DNA of 64,000 nucleotides from Alphaproteobacteria bacterium (GTDB lineage: Bacteria > Pseudomonadota > Alphaproteobacteria > TMED109), in NCBI GenBank assembly GCA_022825705.1, contig JAJDWH010000043.1, positions 206,867 to 270,866 of the forward strand, read 5' to 3'. Position numbers and translations under genes: made by a program. Below are positions 47,112 through 57,619 of the stretch, piece after piece; position 1 is the stretch's first letter; each line of letters begins with the position of its first letter. The notes under the pieces were generated by a model that searched no databases, was not told the DNA's origin, and was given only the letters and a program-made list of their open reading frames with translations.

Positions 47112-47870
47112 TTGACCGACCAGGACGACGCTAAACCGACCGCGACTGACACACCGCCAGATTCCGACGTGACGGCCAAATCCCCGGCCGAGGGTGTGCC
47201 CGAGCAGGAATCCGAAGGGGCGCCGCCGCCCGAGGCGGAATCTGAGACCGCCGACCTCGAGGCCAGGGTCGCCGCGCTCGAGGAAGAGGTGGCTGCCGAA
47301 CGGGACCGCGTGCTTCGTGCACGCGCCGACGCCGAGAACACGTCGAAACGCTCGGCCCGCGAACGTGCAGAGGCCGTCAAGTACGGGGCGTCGGGCTTGG
47401 CCCGCGACCTGCTGGAGATCGTCGACAATCTGGAGCGCGCCCTCGCGAGCATCCCCGAAGACCGGCCGGCGAAGGCGAAGGACGTGGGGACGCTGCGGGA
47501 GGGTGTCAAGCTGACGCTGCAGGAGCTCAACGCAAAGTTCCGTCGCCACGACATCCAGCGCATCGCCCCAGCTCCAGGGGATCCGTTCGATCCCAACTAC
47601 CACCAGGCCGTAACCCAGTTGGCGCGGCCCGATTTGCCGGGCGGGGCGGTGGCCGAACTCCTGCAACCCGGATACCGGCACCATGATCGCCTGCTGCGCG
47701 CGGCGGTCGTGGCGACCGTCCTGAAGGAGGCCGCCGCGGCGGCGCCTGAAGCCTCGTCCAACGGTGTCGACGACGCAGGGCCTGGGGAGCCGGGTGACGG
47801 GGACCAACCGGCCGAGCCGGACCCGGACGGCACCGACGCGACGGCCGACACGGCACGAGCCGACGCATGA
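47112..47870 (+). CDS. grpE: Nucleotide exchange factor GrpE
   Basis: GrpE (252 residues) releases ADP from DnaK. An acidic disordered N-terminus precedes the long helix (LEARVAALEEEVAAERDRVL) and the beta domain (QRIAPAPGDPFDPNYHQAVT, LLQPGYRHHDRLLRAAVVAT). The C-terminus has an unusual acidic tail. Homology begins near TDQDD; the codon before it is TTG at 47112 with a G-rich site (GGGGGG) upstream, so a TTG start is inferred. The stop overlaps the next gene by four bases. Confidence 0.93.
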   Translation: MTDQDDAKPTATDTPPDSDVTAKSPAEGVPEQESEGAPPPEAESETADLEARVAALEEEVAAERDRVLRARADAENTSKRSARERAEAVKYGASGLARDLLEIVDNLERALASIPEDRPAKAKDVGTLREGVKLTLQELNAKFRRHDIQRIAPAPGDPFDPNYHQAVTQLARPDLPGGAVAELLQPGYRHHDRLLRAAVVATVLKEAAAAAPEASSNGVDDAGPGEPGDGDQPAEPDPDGTDATADTARADA

Positions 47871-48847
47871 CAGACGGGCAGTCCCTGACGCTCGGCGATG
47901 GGGCGGCCCAACTGACGCTGCCGGCGGACTGGCGACTCCGCGAGGTCGAACGGGACCGGGCCAAGGCGACCTTTCCGTTCGGCGACTATCCCGTACTCGG
48001 AATCAGCGTGGTGTCGGTGGACGACCCTGACGCGGTGGCCCGGGGCGAGCCCGGCGAATACCTGCACGGCGGCGATGCCGGTCTGATCGCCGCCGGCAAC
48101 CCTGCCGCCGGCTGGAGTCTGGGTTATCGGGCGGTTCTCGACGACACCGAAGAGGTTCGGATCTGGCGCCGGGCAGCAGTCTTCGGGACGCGCCATTTCC
48201 GGATCGTCACACTGGCGCTCGCCCATCCGGCCACCGACGAGGCCCGGGCCGTCGTGGACGGGGTGGTTGATGACATCGAAGCGGTCGCCGACGGCGTCTC
48301 CTTCGGTGCCGCCGAGACGGCGCTCGACCGGGAAGCGCGGGCCGAACGCCGGGCCAGCGCGGTTGTGCTGGACCGTACGACGCCCTGGCCGGGCGTCGCC
48401 ATCAGCCTCCCGGCCGCTTGGACGAAGCATCCGGAAACAGGCGAGCGGGTGCTGGTGCTGGAAGCGCCGGACCTCCCGGGCACCTGCTTCGTGCTCGAGG
48501 GCGACCAGCGGAGTCTCTCCCAGACCCCCCCGGACGCCGAGGCGATGGTGCAGCTCATGCACTCGATCGCGGAGTCGAAGCAGGCGGGCGACATTCTGAT
48601 CCGGAGCGGCCGCGAGGGTGAGTACATGCTGTCGTGCAACCGGATCAACGAGGATCACCCGGAAGCCGGTCCTCTTCGCGAACGCTTCTGGCACCGCTTC
48701 CTGTTCACGCCGGGGCGGCTCACGACGCTCAACGCGACGTTCGTCTACCCGGAAGCCACCGACGAGCCGGAATACCACGCTGCCCTGGCCCGGGTCCTGT
48801 CGCGCGCCATGACCGAAGCCGAGGTCGGGACCCCGGTTTCGGACTGA
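47867..48847 (+). CDS. Unrecognised two-repeat protein between grpE and dnaK
   Basis: This 326-residue protein has no signal peptide, membrane segment or known motif that I recognise. Internal comparison shows two similar halves. Residues ~15-135 hold LTLPADWRLREVE, then FRIVTLALAHPATDEARAVV; residues ~175-315 hold ISLPAAWTKHPET, then RLTTLNATFVYPEATDEPEY. Both run LPA-x-W, a beta-rich stretch, then TL-x(6)-P-x(2)-TDE and a helix. The pattern recalls PsbP/DcrB/Mog1-like folds but this is only a guess. Start ATG 47867 overlaps the grpE stop (ATGA), so it is made with GrpE, and dnaK has its own promoter after it. A role in protein quality control or stress is inferred from place only. Confidence 0.8.
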   Translation: MTDGQSLTLGDGAAQLTLPADWRLREVERDRAKATFPFGDYPVLGISVVSVDDPDAVARGEPGEYLHGGDAGLIAAGNPAAGWSLGYRAVLDDTEEVRIWRRAAVFGTRHFRIVTLALAHPATDEARAVVDGVVDDIEAVADGVSFGAAETALDREARAERRASAVVLDRTTPWPGVAISLPAAWTKHPETGERVLVLEAPDLPGTCFVLEGDQRSLSQTPPDAEAMVQLMHSIAESKQAGDILIRSGREGEYMLSCNRINEDHPEAGPLRERFWHRFLFTPGRLTTLNATFVYPEATDEPEYHAALARVLSRAMTEAEVGTPVSD

Positions 48848-48866
48848 ACTTCGCGGCCGGCGCCTT

Positions 48867-48896
48867 CTTGCAGGGGACGCGCCTCGTTCCCATATA
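48867..48896 (+). promoter_or_regulatory. Sigma-32-type heat shock promoter of dnaK
   Basis: CTTGCA (48867-48872), 15 bases, then TCCCATATA (48888-48896) matches the heat shock consensus with one change in each box. The -35 box and spacing are identical to the grpE promoter. It lies 65 bases before the dnaK start and would let dnaK be induced apart from grpE. Confidence 0.7.
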
Positions 48897-48960
48897 CCGT
48901 TCCTTGCCCAATACGAATGTCCGCCGCCGCTGAGGGCCGCGGGTGCCCGAGGAGAATGCA

Positions 48961-50913
<1,953 letters not shown>

Positions 50914-50978
50914 GGGAAGGCGCCGGCAGGCCGCGGTGCCGTCTGTGTTCGCTCCGCCGCTAGCCGGCAGGGGTTCGC

Positions 50979-52085
50979 ATGCCTGACTTCTATGAAGTCC
51001 TGGGCGTCGAGCGCAACGCCGACGCACAGGCCATCAAGAGTGCGTACCGACGCCTGGCCAAGGAGCACCACCCCGACCGCAATCCGGGAAACAGCAAGGC
51101 CGAGCAGACGTTCAAGGATGTCAACCGTGCCTACGAGGTCCTGAAAGACCCGGAACGGCGCAGCGCCTATGACCAGATGGGGCACACGGCCTTCGAGGAG
51201 GGGCTCCAGGCCGGCTCGGCCGGCGCTGGCGGGTTCGGCGGCTTTGGCGACATCTTCGACAGCATCTTTCGCGATTTCATGGGTGGCGGCCGACGTACCT
51301 CGCGTTCGGCCCGCGGCGCCGACCTCCAGTACGCCTTGGCCGTGACCCTCGAAGAGGCCTATCACGGCGCGAACAAGACGATTCGTTTCTCGGCCGAGGA
51401 AACCTGCGAACGCTGCGGCGGCTCGGGGGCGGAGGGCAACCGCCTGGCGACCTGCAGTACGTGTAACGGCACCGGCGAGATGTCGGCGCGGCGGGGCATG
51501 ATGATTTTTCAGCAGACCTGCCCGACATGCCGCGGCCGGGGCCAGGTCATCGAAGTCCCCTGCAGTGCCTGCCATGGAGGCGGGCGGATTCGCCGCTCCC
51601 GGTCTGTCGACGTCAAGATCCCGCCGGGCGTCGACGACGGCACCCGCCTCCGGCTCACCGGAAAGGGCGAGGCAGGTGCCCCGGGAGGCCGAGCGGGCGA
51701 CCTCTACGTGTTCATGGAGATCGAGCCGCATCCACTCTTCGAGCGCGACCGGGAACACCTCCAGATGGTCGTTCCGATTTCATTCGAAACGGCGGTGCTG
51801 GGCGACGAAGTTGTCGTGCCTTCGCTTGACGGAGGGCGCGTGAAACTGGCGATTCCGTCCGGCGCGCAGAATGGCCAGAAGTTCCGGCTCCGTGGCAAGG
51901 GCATGCCCCGTCTGCAGCGTTCCGGGCACGGCGACCTCTACGTGCAGATCAGCGTCGAGGTACCTTTGAAACTCTCGCGTAAGCAGAAGCAGGCGCTGGA
52001 GGCGTTCGCCAGAGACATGACGGACAGCAACTACCCCACGATTGCCAAGTTCCGGGCTGCCGTCCGTCGCAGCGCGGCCTCATGA
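50979..52085 (+). CDS. dnaJ: Co-chaperone DnaJ (Hsp40)
   Basis: DnaJ (368 residues) has a J domain with HPD in LAKEHHPDRNPGNS, a Gly/Phe stretch (GAGGFGGFGDIFDSIFRDF) and four CxxCxGxG zinc repeats (CERCGGSG, CSTCNGTG, CPTCRGRG, and CSACHGGG). The C-terminal peptide-binding part follows. It follows dnaK by 65 bases and its stop overlaps the dapB start by four bases. Confidence 0.98.
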   Translation: MPDFYEVLGVERNADAQAIKSAYRRLAKEHHPDRNPGNSKAEQTFKDVNRAYEVLKDPERRSAYDQMGHTAFEEGLQAGSAGAGGFGGFGDIFDSIFRDFMGGGRRTSRSARGADLQYALAVTLEEAYHGANKTIRFSAEETCERCGGSGAEGNRLATCSTCNGTGEMSARRGMMIFQQTCPTCRGRGQVIEVPCSACHGGGRIRRSRSVDVKIPPGVDDGTRLRLTGKGEAGAPGGRAGDLYVFMEIEPHPLFERDREHLQMVVPISFETAVLGDEVVVPSLDGGRVKLAIPSGAQNGQKFRLRGKGMPRLQRSGHGDLYVQISVEVPLKLSRKQKQALEAFARDMTDSNYPTIAKFRAAVRRSAAS

Positions 52086-52894
52086 CCGCCCCCGTCCGTA
52101 TCGGCGTCGTCGGCGCGGCCGGCCGCATGGGCCAGGCCCTGGTGCGCGAGGTGACCGCAGGGAACGGCGTGCTCACTGGTGCGCTCGAACATCCGGGCCA
52201 TGCGTCGCTCGGGGCGGACGCCGGCTGCGTTGCCGGCTTGGACGACGTGGGAGTCGAGATCACCGACATGGCCGACGTGTTCTTTGCACAGGTCGACGTT
52301 GCCATCGAATTCACAATTCCCGAAGCCACCATTCAACATGCGTCGGCCGCCGCCGAAGCTGGCACCGGCATGGTGATCGGGACGACGGGTCTGGATCACA
52401 CACAGATGGAGGCGTTGCGCCGCGCGGGCGCGCGCGTGCCGGTGGTGTGGTCCGCCAACATGAGCCTTGGCGTTAACTTGCTGTCCCATTTGGTGGAGAC
52501 GGCCGCGGCGGCGCTCGGACCCGAATGGGATATCGAGATCATGGAAATGCACCATGGTGCCAAGCGCGATGCGCCATCGGGGACGGCGTTGGCCCTTGGC
52601 CAGGCTGCTGCTGCTGGCCGGGGAGTCGATCCTGAGGCATCCGCGGTACGTGGACGGGACGGCGATACCGGCCCGCGCGAACGCGGCACGATCGGTTACG
52701 GCGTGCTCCGCGGCGGCGACGTCGTCGGTGACCATACGGTGGTATTTGCTGGCGCCGGCGAACGGCTGGAGCTCGGGCACCGGGCGCATGAGCGCACCAT
52801 TTTCGCGCGCGGTGCGGTGCATGCCGCCGTGTGGGCGGTGCGCCAGCCGCCCGGCTTCTACGGTATGCGGGACGTCCTGGACTTGCCTAAGTGA
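52082..52894 (+). CDS. dapB: 4-hydroxy-tetrahydrodipicolinate reductase
   Basis: DapB (270 residues) catalyses a step of diaminopimelate and lysine synthesis. The nucleotide motif VVGAAGRMGQALVREV, IEFTIPEATIQHAS, GTTGLDHTQMEAL, WSANMSLGVNLL and MEMHHGAKRDAPSGTAL with the catalytic His/Lys are present. Overlap with dnaJ (ATGA) couples it to the chaperone operon, an arrangement common in alphaproteobacteria. Confidence 0.95.
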   Translation: MTAPVRIGVVGAAGRMGQALVREVTAGNGVLTGALEHPGHASLGADAGCVAGLDDVGVEITDMADVFFAQVDVAIEFTIPEATIQHASAAAEAGTGMVIGTTGLDHTQMEALRRAGARVPVVWSANMSLGVNLLSHLVETAAAALGPEWDIEIMEMHHGAKRDAPSGTALALGQAAAAGRGVDPEASAVRGRDGDTGPRERGTIGYGVLRGGDVVGDHTVVFAGAGERLELGHRAHERTIFARGAVHAAVWAVRQPPGFYGMRDVLDLPK

Positions 52895-53874
52895 GCATGG
52901 ACGGGTCACCCGTCCATGTTGCATTCAACGGGGTCATGGGCGAGGGCTATGCGGAGTTGCTGCATGCGAGCCTGACGCTTCCGCACGTGCTGCAGTGTGC
53001 GGGTTCCGACCCGGATGCCTGGGCAGATGCGCTCGCCACCGCTGAAGTCGTCGTCACCATGGATTGGCCAGCGACCAGCCCCCCGGCGCCGAAGCTGCGC
53101 TTGCTGCACCTGCCGGGCGCCGGCACCGATTCCGTCGACGTGTCTGCGCTTCCGGCGGGTTGCGCCGCCTGCAACGTGTTTGAACACGAAGTTCCGATTG
53201 CCGAATATTGCATGCGGGCGATGCTCGAGCATGCAATCGGCGTGACGGCAACCGACCGGCGCTTCCGATCCGGTGACTGGTCCGACAGCTTGGTCGCCGG
53301 CGGGCCGACGCACGGGGAATTGCAAGGCCAAGTGCTCGGAATTCTCGGCTACGGTCGGATCGGGAGGGCCTTGGCGAAGCGCGCCGACACCTTCGGCATG
53401 GAAGTCCGGACGGTGACGGCGCATCCGGTTCTCGAGCCTCCGCTCACCCAAGCTGTTACGCCGGACGCCTTGGCCGAGGCCGCCTCCCGGTTCGACTACT
53501 TGGTGGTTGCCTGCCCACTGACCGCGGCGACGCACGGGATGGTGGATGACCGGGTCTTCGCGGCGATGAAAGCAGAAGCCGTGCTGATCAATGTCGGGCG
53601 AGGACTGGTGGTCGACGAGGAAGCGCTGTTCCGGGCCCTGGAAAGCGGAGCCATCGGCGGAGCGGTGATCGACGTCTGGTACCAGTATCCCGGTCCGGAT
53701 GGACGCTCGGATGTACGGCCTTCGCGATTCAACTTCGAGGGCCTCCCCAACGTCTGGATGACTCCGCATACATCGGCCTGGAGCACCCCGATGCTGGAGC
53801 GACGGTTCGCCATCATTGCGGACAACATTGTCCGGATGCGTGAAGGTCGGCCTCTCCTGAACCGTTTCGCCTGA
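52891..53874 (+). CDS. D-isomer-specific 2-hydroxyacid dehydrogenase family protein
   Basis: This 327-residue NAD-dependent oxidoreductase has the Rossmann motif VLGILGYGRIGRALAKRAD. Catalytic residues include Arg in LINVGRGLVVDEEALFRALE, a Glu nearby and His in WMTPHTSAWS. The N-terminal LHLPGAGTDSVDVSALPAGC is the substrate-domain pattern of the phosphoglycerate/hydroxypyruvate group. GTG 52891 overlaps the dapB stop; ATG 52897 is an alternative. The substrate is unknown. Confidence 0.88.
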   Translation: MSMDGSPVHVAFNGVMGEGYAELLHASLTLPHVLQCAGSDPDAWADALATAEVVVTMDWPATSPPAPKLRLLHLPGAGTDSVDVSALPAGCAACNVFEHEVPIAEYCMRAMLEHAIGVTATDRRFRSGDWSDSLVAGGPTHGELQGQVLGILGYGRIGRALAKRADTFGMEVRTVTAHPVLEPPLTQAVTPDALAEAASRFDYLVVACPLTAATHGMVDDRVFAAMKAEAVLINVGRGLVVDEEALFRALESGAIGGAVIDVWYQYPGPDGRSDVRPSRFNFEGLPNVWMTPHTSAWSTPMLERRFAIIADNIVRMREGRPLLNRFA

Positions 53875-54355
53875 GGGCTGCTCAAGGATCGCCGCGGCGG
53901 TTCACGGACGGTCCGGGACCGGCTGCGAGTCGGGGGTTGCCCGACCATCGACTCTCTCCCCGAAGAAGCCCGAAAAATGAAAGCCGCTGGTCCAGCCGCC
54001 GGCCGCTGAACTCCCGTACCACACCCGTCGCTCGAAGGAGGTGGATCCGTCGGCGCGGGAATCGATGCCGCGGTTGTTGACGGGTCGAGCCTGGCCCCGT
54101 TCGAGGCAATCAAGGTCTCGAGCGGCCGGCCCGCGTTTCCTGATGCCGCCATTTGAATTGCCAATCGAGCTCATTTGCCGCCGCCTCGATTCGTGCAGGG
54201 CCCTCGTAGGCCCATAAATATAAGAATATCTGATGAAATATATTACTAATCGGTATTGGTCTTTATCGATAAATAATGCCAATATTGTTGTCAGCACCGA
54301 ATAGGCAGGTGTTCTGAAGTCAGCCGGCTTCAGGCTGTCGGAACGGGAGACGATC
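53875..54355. other. Long regulatory gap with an AT-rich core
   Basis: About 480 bases without a supported gene. Bases 54210-54310 are strikingly AT-rich for this genome and surely hold a promoter. A minus-strand open frame (53902-54170) lacks family support. Confidence 0.5.
54255..54283 (+). promoter_or_regulatory. Palindromic operator candidate upstream of the second OxyR-like gene
   Basis: TTTATCGATAAA (54262-54273) is a perfect 12-base palindrome, flanked by ATTGG (54255-54259) and CCAAT (54279-54283) in inverted order. It lies about 80 bases upstream of the 40-residue leader ORF in the AT-rich core. LysR-type factors bind such T-N11-A palindromes, so it may be the site of the neighbouring regulator. 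Confidence 0.5.
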
Positions 54356-54478
54356 ATGAACGATCAAGCAATGACAGCAGCCGACGACAGCGTGCCTTCC
54401 ATGGATCAGGCGGGCGGGCTGGAAGAAGGGCTTTGTGGCGGTTTGCAGGAGCGACGCCGCCACGATGGGAAAGGATGA
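54356..54478 (+). CDS. Short leader ORF (40 residues) ahead of a LysR gene
   Basis: ATG 54356 follows GGGAG at a good distance and opens a 40-codon frame (MNDQAMTAADDSVPSMD onward) ending TGA at 54476-54478. The following LysR start GTG lies four bases later and its own ribosome site overlaps the end of this ORF, so the two are probably translationally coupled. The product is acidic at first, then basic, and matches no family I recognise. It could be a leader peptide or merely upstream noise. Confidence 0.4.
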   Translation: MNDQAMTAADDSVPSMDQAGGLEEGLCGGLQERRRHDGKG

Positions 54479-54482
54479 GGAC

Positions 54483-55448
54483 GTGAAGGTAACGTTACGC
54501 CAGTTGCGGTATTTCCGGGCGCTTGTCGAGCATGGCTCGTTTAGTCGCGCGGCCGAAAACGTGTTTGTTTCGCAGCCAGCGCTGTCACTGCAGATTCAGG
54601 AACTGGAAGGAATTCTCGGCGGCCCGCTGGTCGAGCGGGACCGCCGCGGCATCATTCTCACGCAGCTGGGCCGCGACGTGCATCAGCAGGCGTTGAGAGT
54701 CCTGGACGAGACGTTGTTGCTGGAAACCTTGGGAAAGCGGTTCGCGGAAACTTCGCTCAGGGTCGCTGTCGGCATGGTTTCGACGTTGGCGCCCTACCTG
54801 CTGCCGGGAGTCCTTGAGCGTCTCCAGTCCGCGTCGCCGCGGATCGAGCTTGACCTCAGGGAGGCTTCGGGTCAGTCCCTGGTGTCCGACCTTCTTGCCG
54901 GCCGCCTCGACGCCGCTGTCGTGTCACTGCCGCTGGGGGTACTCGAGCTGCCGGAACGGGAGCTGTTCGAGGATCGATTCCTGCTGGCCGGTCGCCCCGA
55001 GCGACTGGCTGCCGTCACCCACGCGTTCGAAGGCGAGCCTCGCCCGCCGGACCTGTCTCGGGCCGATCTCGGGCCATTGCTCACCCTTGACGAGGGGCAC
55101 TGTCTGGGCGAGCAGATCCGAGGGGTCTGTGCCACGTGGCGGCTGCAGGAGGTGCGCCGCGGCGCCGGATCGCTGGCCACACTGAGCAGACTCGTGGCAA
55201 GCGGAGCCGGACTGACGCTGCTTCCGGAGACGGCGATCCTCACCGAGCGCAAGAATTCTCCCGAACTGGGCCTCTTCCGTTTCGCCGCTCCGGAGCCCTC
55301 GCGGCGTATTGGCCTGGTACACCGCGTGGCATCGCACGGTCAGCACTGGATCGACGTGCTGGGAGACGCGGTGGCTGACGCCGGCCAGGCGCTTGTCAAG
55401 GATACCCGCGCGATGATCCAAGCCGGTACCGCAGCCAAGGCCGCGTGA
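54483..55448 (+). CDS. LysR regulator with OxyR-like redox cysteine pair
   Basis: The 321-residue LysR protein starts VKVTLRQLRYFRALVEHGSF, and its recognition helix region reads QPALSLQIQELEGILGG. The effector domain contains DEGHCLGEQIRGVC with C207 and C216, the same C-x8-C pattern as OxyR, so it likely senses peroxide. It is a second OxyR-type factor beside oxyR at 42732-43634 and differs in having a leader ORF and no adjacent target gene. GTG 54483 has AGGATGAGG upstream; ATG 54465 is an alternative. A hairpin follows. Confidence 0.88.
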   Translation: MKVTLRQLRYFRALVEHGSFSRAAENVFVSQPALSLQIQELEGILGGPLVERDRRGIILTQLGRDVHQQALRVLDETLLLETLGKRFAETSLRVAVGMVSTLAPYLLPGVLERLQSASPRIELDLREASGQSLVSDLLAGRLDAAVVSLPLGVLELPERELFEDRFLLAGRPERLAAVTHAFEGEPRPPDLSRADLGPLLTLDEGHCLGEQIRGVCATWRLQEVRRGAGSLATLSRLVASGAGLTLLPETAILTERKNSPELGLFRFAAPEPSRRIGLVHRVASHGQHWIDVLGDAVADAGQALVKDTRAMIQAGTAAKAA

Positions 55449-55457
55449 AGCAGTTGG

Positions 55458-55488
55458 TCCGGACCGGGCAGTTGCTGGCCGGTCCGGA
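55458..55488 (+). terminator. Hairpin after the LysR gene
   Basis: TCCGGACCGG (55458-55467) and CCGGTCCGGA (55479-55488) form a perfect 10-base stem with an 11-base loop, ten bases past the stop. A likely terminator despite the missing T-tract. Confidence 0.55.
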
Positions 55489-55539
55489 AGGGGCGGTACG
55501 CCGCGCAGTCCGGAAAGACGGTGGCGGGAGACGAGGCTT

Positions 55540-55737
55540 GCAAGTCCGCATCGGAGCCGTGCGTCGTCGCGGCGGCGCGCCGGGTTCACTCAGGCGGAGC
55601 TGGCCGCCCGGATGAAGACCACGCAATCGGCGGTGGCGCGGCTGGAGAGCGGCCGGGTGCCGCCATCCACGCGCACGCTGGAGAAGGTCGCGAGAGCGAC
55701 GGGGACCCGGCTGCGGATCCGATTCGAGCCCGCGTAG
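55540..55737 (+). pseudogene. XRE-family antitoxin fragment
   Basis: The plus frame ending at TAG 55735-55737 reads GFTQAELAARMKTTQSAVAR, then LESGRVPPSTRTLEKVARAT and RLRIRFEPA. This is a complete XRE helix-turn-helix and C-terminus of the HigA/HTH antitoxin type. No in-frame start exists upstream near the expected N-terminus (the frame runs into RSPERRWRETRL), so the N-terminus seems lost. It probably is the remnant of a toxin-antitoxin locus. Confidence 0.55.
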
Positions 55738-55801
55738 ATCCGCTGTCCGACACGCACAGGCGGGAGCCGTCGTGCGCTTTGGTGGGACACCACTGACGAC
55801 C

Positions 55802-56011
55802 ATGCGCCGACCGGCGAGAGACAGGAGATCCAAGCCCACGACCGTCCCGACCGTTGCCCTTCGCCGTGCGTTCTACGCCCGCTATTCGTCCGACCAGCAG
55901 CGGGCCGTCTCCGTCAACGACCAGTTCCGGGTTTGCCGCATGCATGCGGAGCGGGAGGGTCGGCAGATCGCGGATGCTTAACGGGACAAGTCGGTGTCGG
56001 ACGCGAACTGA
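55802..56011 (+). pseudogene. Serine recombinase (resolvase) N-terminal fragment
   Basis: From ATG 55802 the frame reads RRAFYARYSSDQQRAVSVND, then QFRVCRMHAEREGRQIADA, the start of the resolvase domain with the catalytic serine in YARYSSD. TAA at 55979 follows, then in the same frame RDKSVSDAN and another stop at 56009. Homologues read on through a Tyr at the first stop, so it is nonsense-mutated and also truncated. It marks a decayed mobile element. Confidence 0.7.
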
Positions 56012-56277
56012 ATGCCAGCCCCCGCCCCCGCGAGGCGGAATGTCGGTCCCAATGATAGCGGGGGCGCGACAGCAAGAAGCGCCGGACCCGCCAGGCGCAG
56101 ACCGCGCTGGTTGCGGCCGACGACAGTGGTAGCGTATTTGGGAGAGTTCCGCGCGAGAGACAGCCGGTAGGCGTCCGGACGGCGGTCCGCCTTGAGGCGC
56201 TTCTGCACCGGGTCTCCGACGGCCAAGGGGGATGCGATGATCGACGGTGTCACGCCGGCACGGAAGGATGTGTGCGT

Positions 56278-57063
56278 ATGCGGATCGTGAGCTGGAATGT
56301 GAACGGGATTCGCGCGTGCGTTCGGCGTGGCTTCATGGATTTCCTGGCGAGATCGGATGCCGCCATCGTGGGGATCCAGGAAGTCCGGGCGCTACCTGAA
56401 CAGGTCCCGGAGGCTGCCCGGTCGCCCGCCGGTTGGCACGCCATGTTCGTACCGGCGGAGCGCCGGGGCTACAGCGGCGTCGGGATGTATTCCCGCTTCG
56501 AGCCGGATCGCGTGGACACCTCGCTCGGCGAACCGCGCTTTGACATCGAAGGCCGATACATGGCGGCCCACTTCCGCAGTCAGGGCAGCAGGTTTGCCGT
56601 AGTCAACGCCTACTTCCCGAAAGGGAGTGGGAAGGATCGCGACAACAGCCGGGTTCCCTACAAACTTGACTTCTACGAGGCGGTGTTCGAGCGCATCCAG
56701 CGCATGCGGCGCCGGGGCCCTGTGTTCGTGGTCGGTGATTACAACACGGCCCACTGCGAAATCGACCTGGCCCGCCCGAAGACCAACGTGAACAGCAGCG
56801 GCTTCCTGCCCGAGGAACGGGAAGAAATCGACCGCTGGGTGGAAGCCGGTTGGGTGGATACCTTTCGCGCGCTGCATTCCGGCCTCCCGGGACATTACAC
56901 CTGGTGGCGCCAATGGGGCGGCGCGCGCGAGCGAAATGTCGGCTGGAGAATCGACTATGTGCTGGCGTCGCCAACGGCGATGAAGCGGGTTCGCAAAGCA
57001 TTCATCTGGCCCGACGAGCATGGCTCCGACCATTGCCCGGTCGGCGTGGATGTCGACATCTAG
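56278..57063 (+). CDS. xth: Exodeoxyribonuclease III
   Basis: The 261-residue AP endonuclease/exonuclease has MRIVSWNVNGIRACVRRGFM, the metal-binding Glu in GIQEVRAL, the active-site GDYNTAHCEIDLARPKTN and GSDHCPVGVDV with Asp/His. It repairs abasic and oxidised DNA. ATG 56278 is preferred to the GTG at 56272 because GGAAGGA is nine bases upstream. It appears monocistronic. Confidence 0.95.
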   Translation: MRIVSWNVNGIRACVRRGFMDFLARSDAAIVGIQEVRALPEQVPEAARSPAGWHAMFVPAERRGYSGVGMYSRFEPDRVDTSLGEPRFDIEGRYMAAHFRSQGSRFAVVNAYFPKGSGKDRDNSRVPYKLDFYEAVFERIQRMRRRGPVFVVGDYNTAHCEIDLARPKTNVNSSGFLPEEREEIDRWVEAGWVDTFRALHSGLPGHYTWWRQWGGARERNVGWRIDYVLASPTAMKRVRKAFIWPDEHGSDHCPVGVDVDI

Positions 57064-57082
57064 CCTGTGGTCAGGACGGTGC

Positions 57083-57619
57083 TCAGAAGGAGGACCCTTC
57101 GGTCTTGAGGAAGGCGATCTCCTCCGGCGTGGAGGGACGTGAAAGCACCGCGTTTCGATGTGGATAACGCCCGAAACGATCGATAATCGCCTTGTGCTGA
57201 AATTCGTAGTCCAGGCTGTTCGCGTCTCCAAGCGCTTCGAATAGCGGTACGGCAGTCTCGTGGACGCGTGCCGATTCGCTGTGCTGGTAGGGCATGTAGA
57301 AGAACCCCCGCCGGTCCAGCGGGACCTGTTGGTCAGCGCCAGCGCGCACCGCCTCCTGCGCCAGCACCAGCGCCATTCCGTCGTACGCGAAGGCACGCGC
57401 ATCGTCGCGATGGAGATTGCGAGAGAACTGGTCCAGCAAGATGATTTCGGCGAGACGGCCCTCGGGCGTGGCACGCCAATGGTCGAGTTCAGCGCGTGTG
57501 GCGCGCGCGTGGAGCGCACCAAACTTCGTGCGGATCGTTTCGTCGAAAGCGGCATCCTTGGCCCACCACTGGTCAGGGCCGTGGAGTTCGAACCAGAAAT
57601 CGAGTACCTGCTTGATCAT
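57083..57619 (-). CDS. DUF924 family protein
   Basis: The 178-residue helical protein begins IKQVLDFWFELHGPDQWWAK and contains EGRLAEIILLDQFSRNLHRD, FFYMPYQHSESARVHETAVP and HKAIIDRFGRYPHRNAVL. These are the DUF924 hallmarks (TPR-like fold). Function is unknown though it is conserved across proteobacteria. ATG 57619 is chosen over the in-frame 57652 start by family N-terminus. Convergent with xth. Confidence 0.88.
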   Translation of the reverse strand: MIKQVLDFWFELHGPDQWWAKDAAFDETIRTKFGALHARATRAELDHWRATPEGRLAEIILLDQFSRNLHRDDARAFAYDGMALVLAQEAVRAGADQQVPLDRRGFFYMPYQHSESARVHETAVPLFEALGDANSLDYEFQHKAIIDRFGRYPHRNAVLSRPSTPEEIAFLKTEGSSF

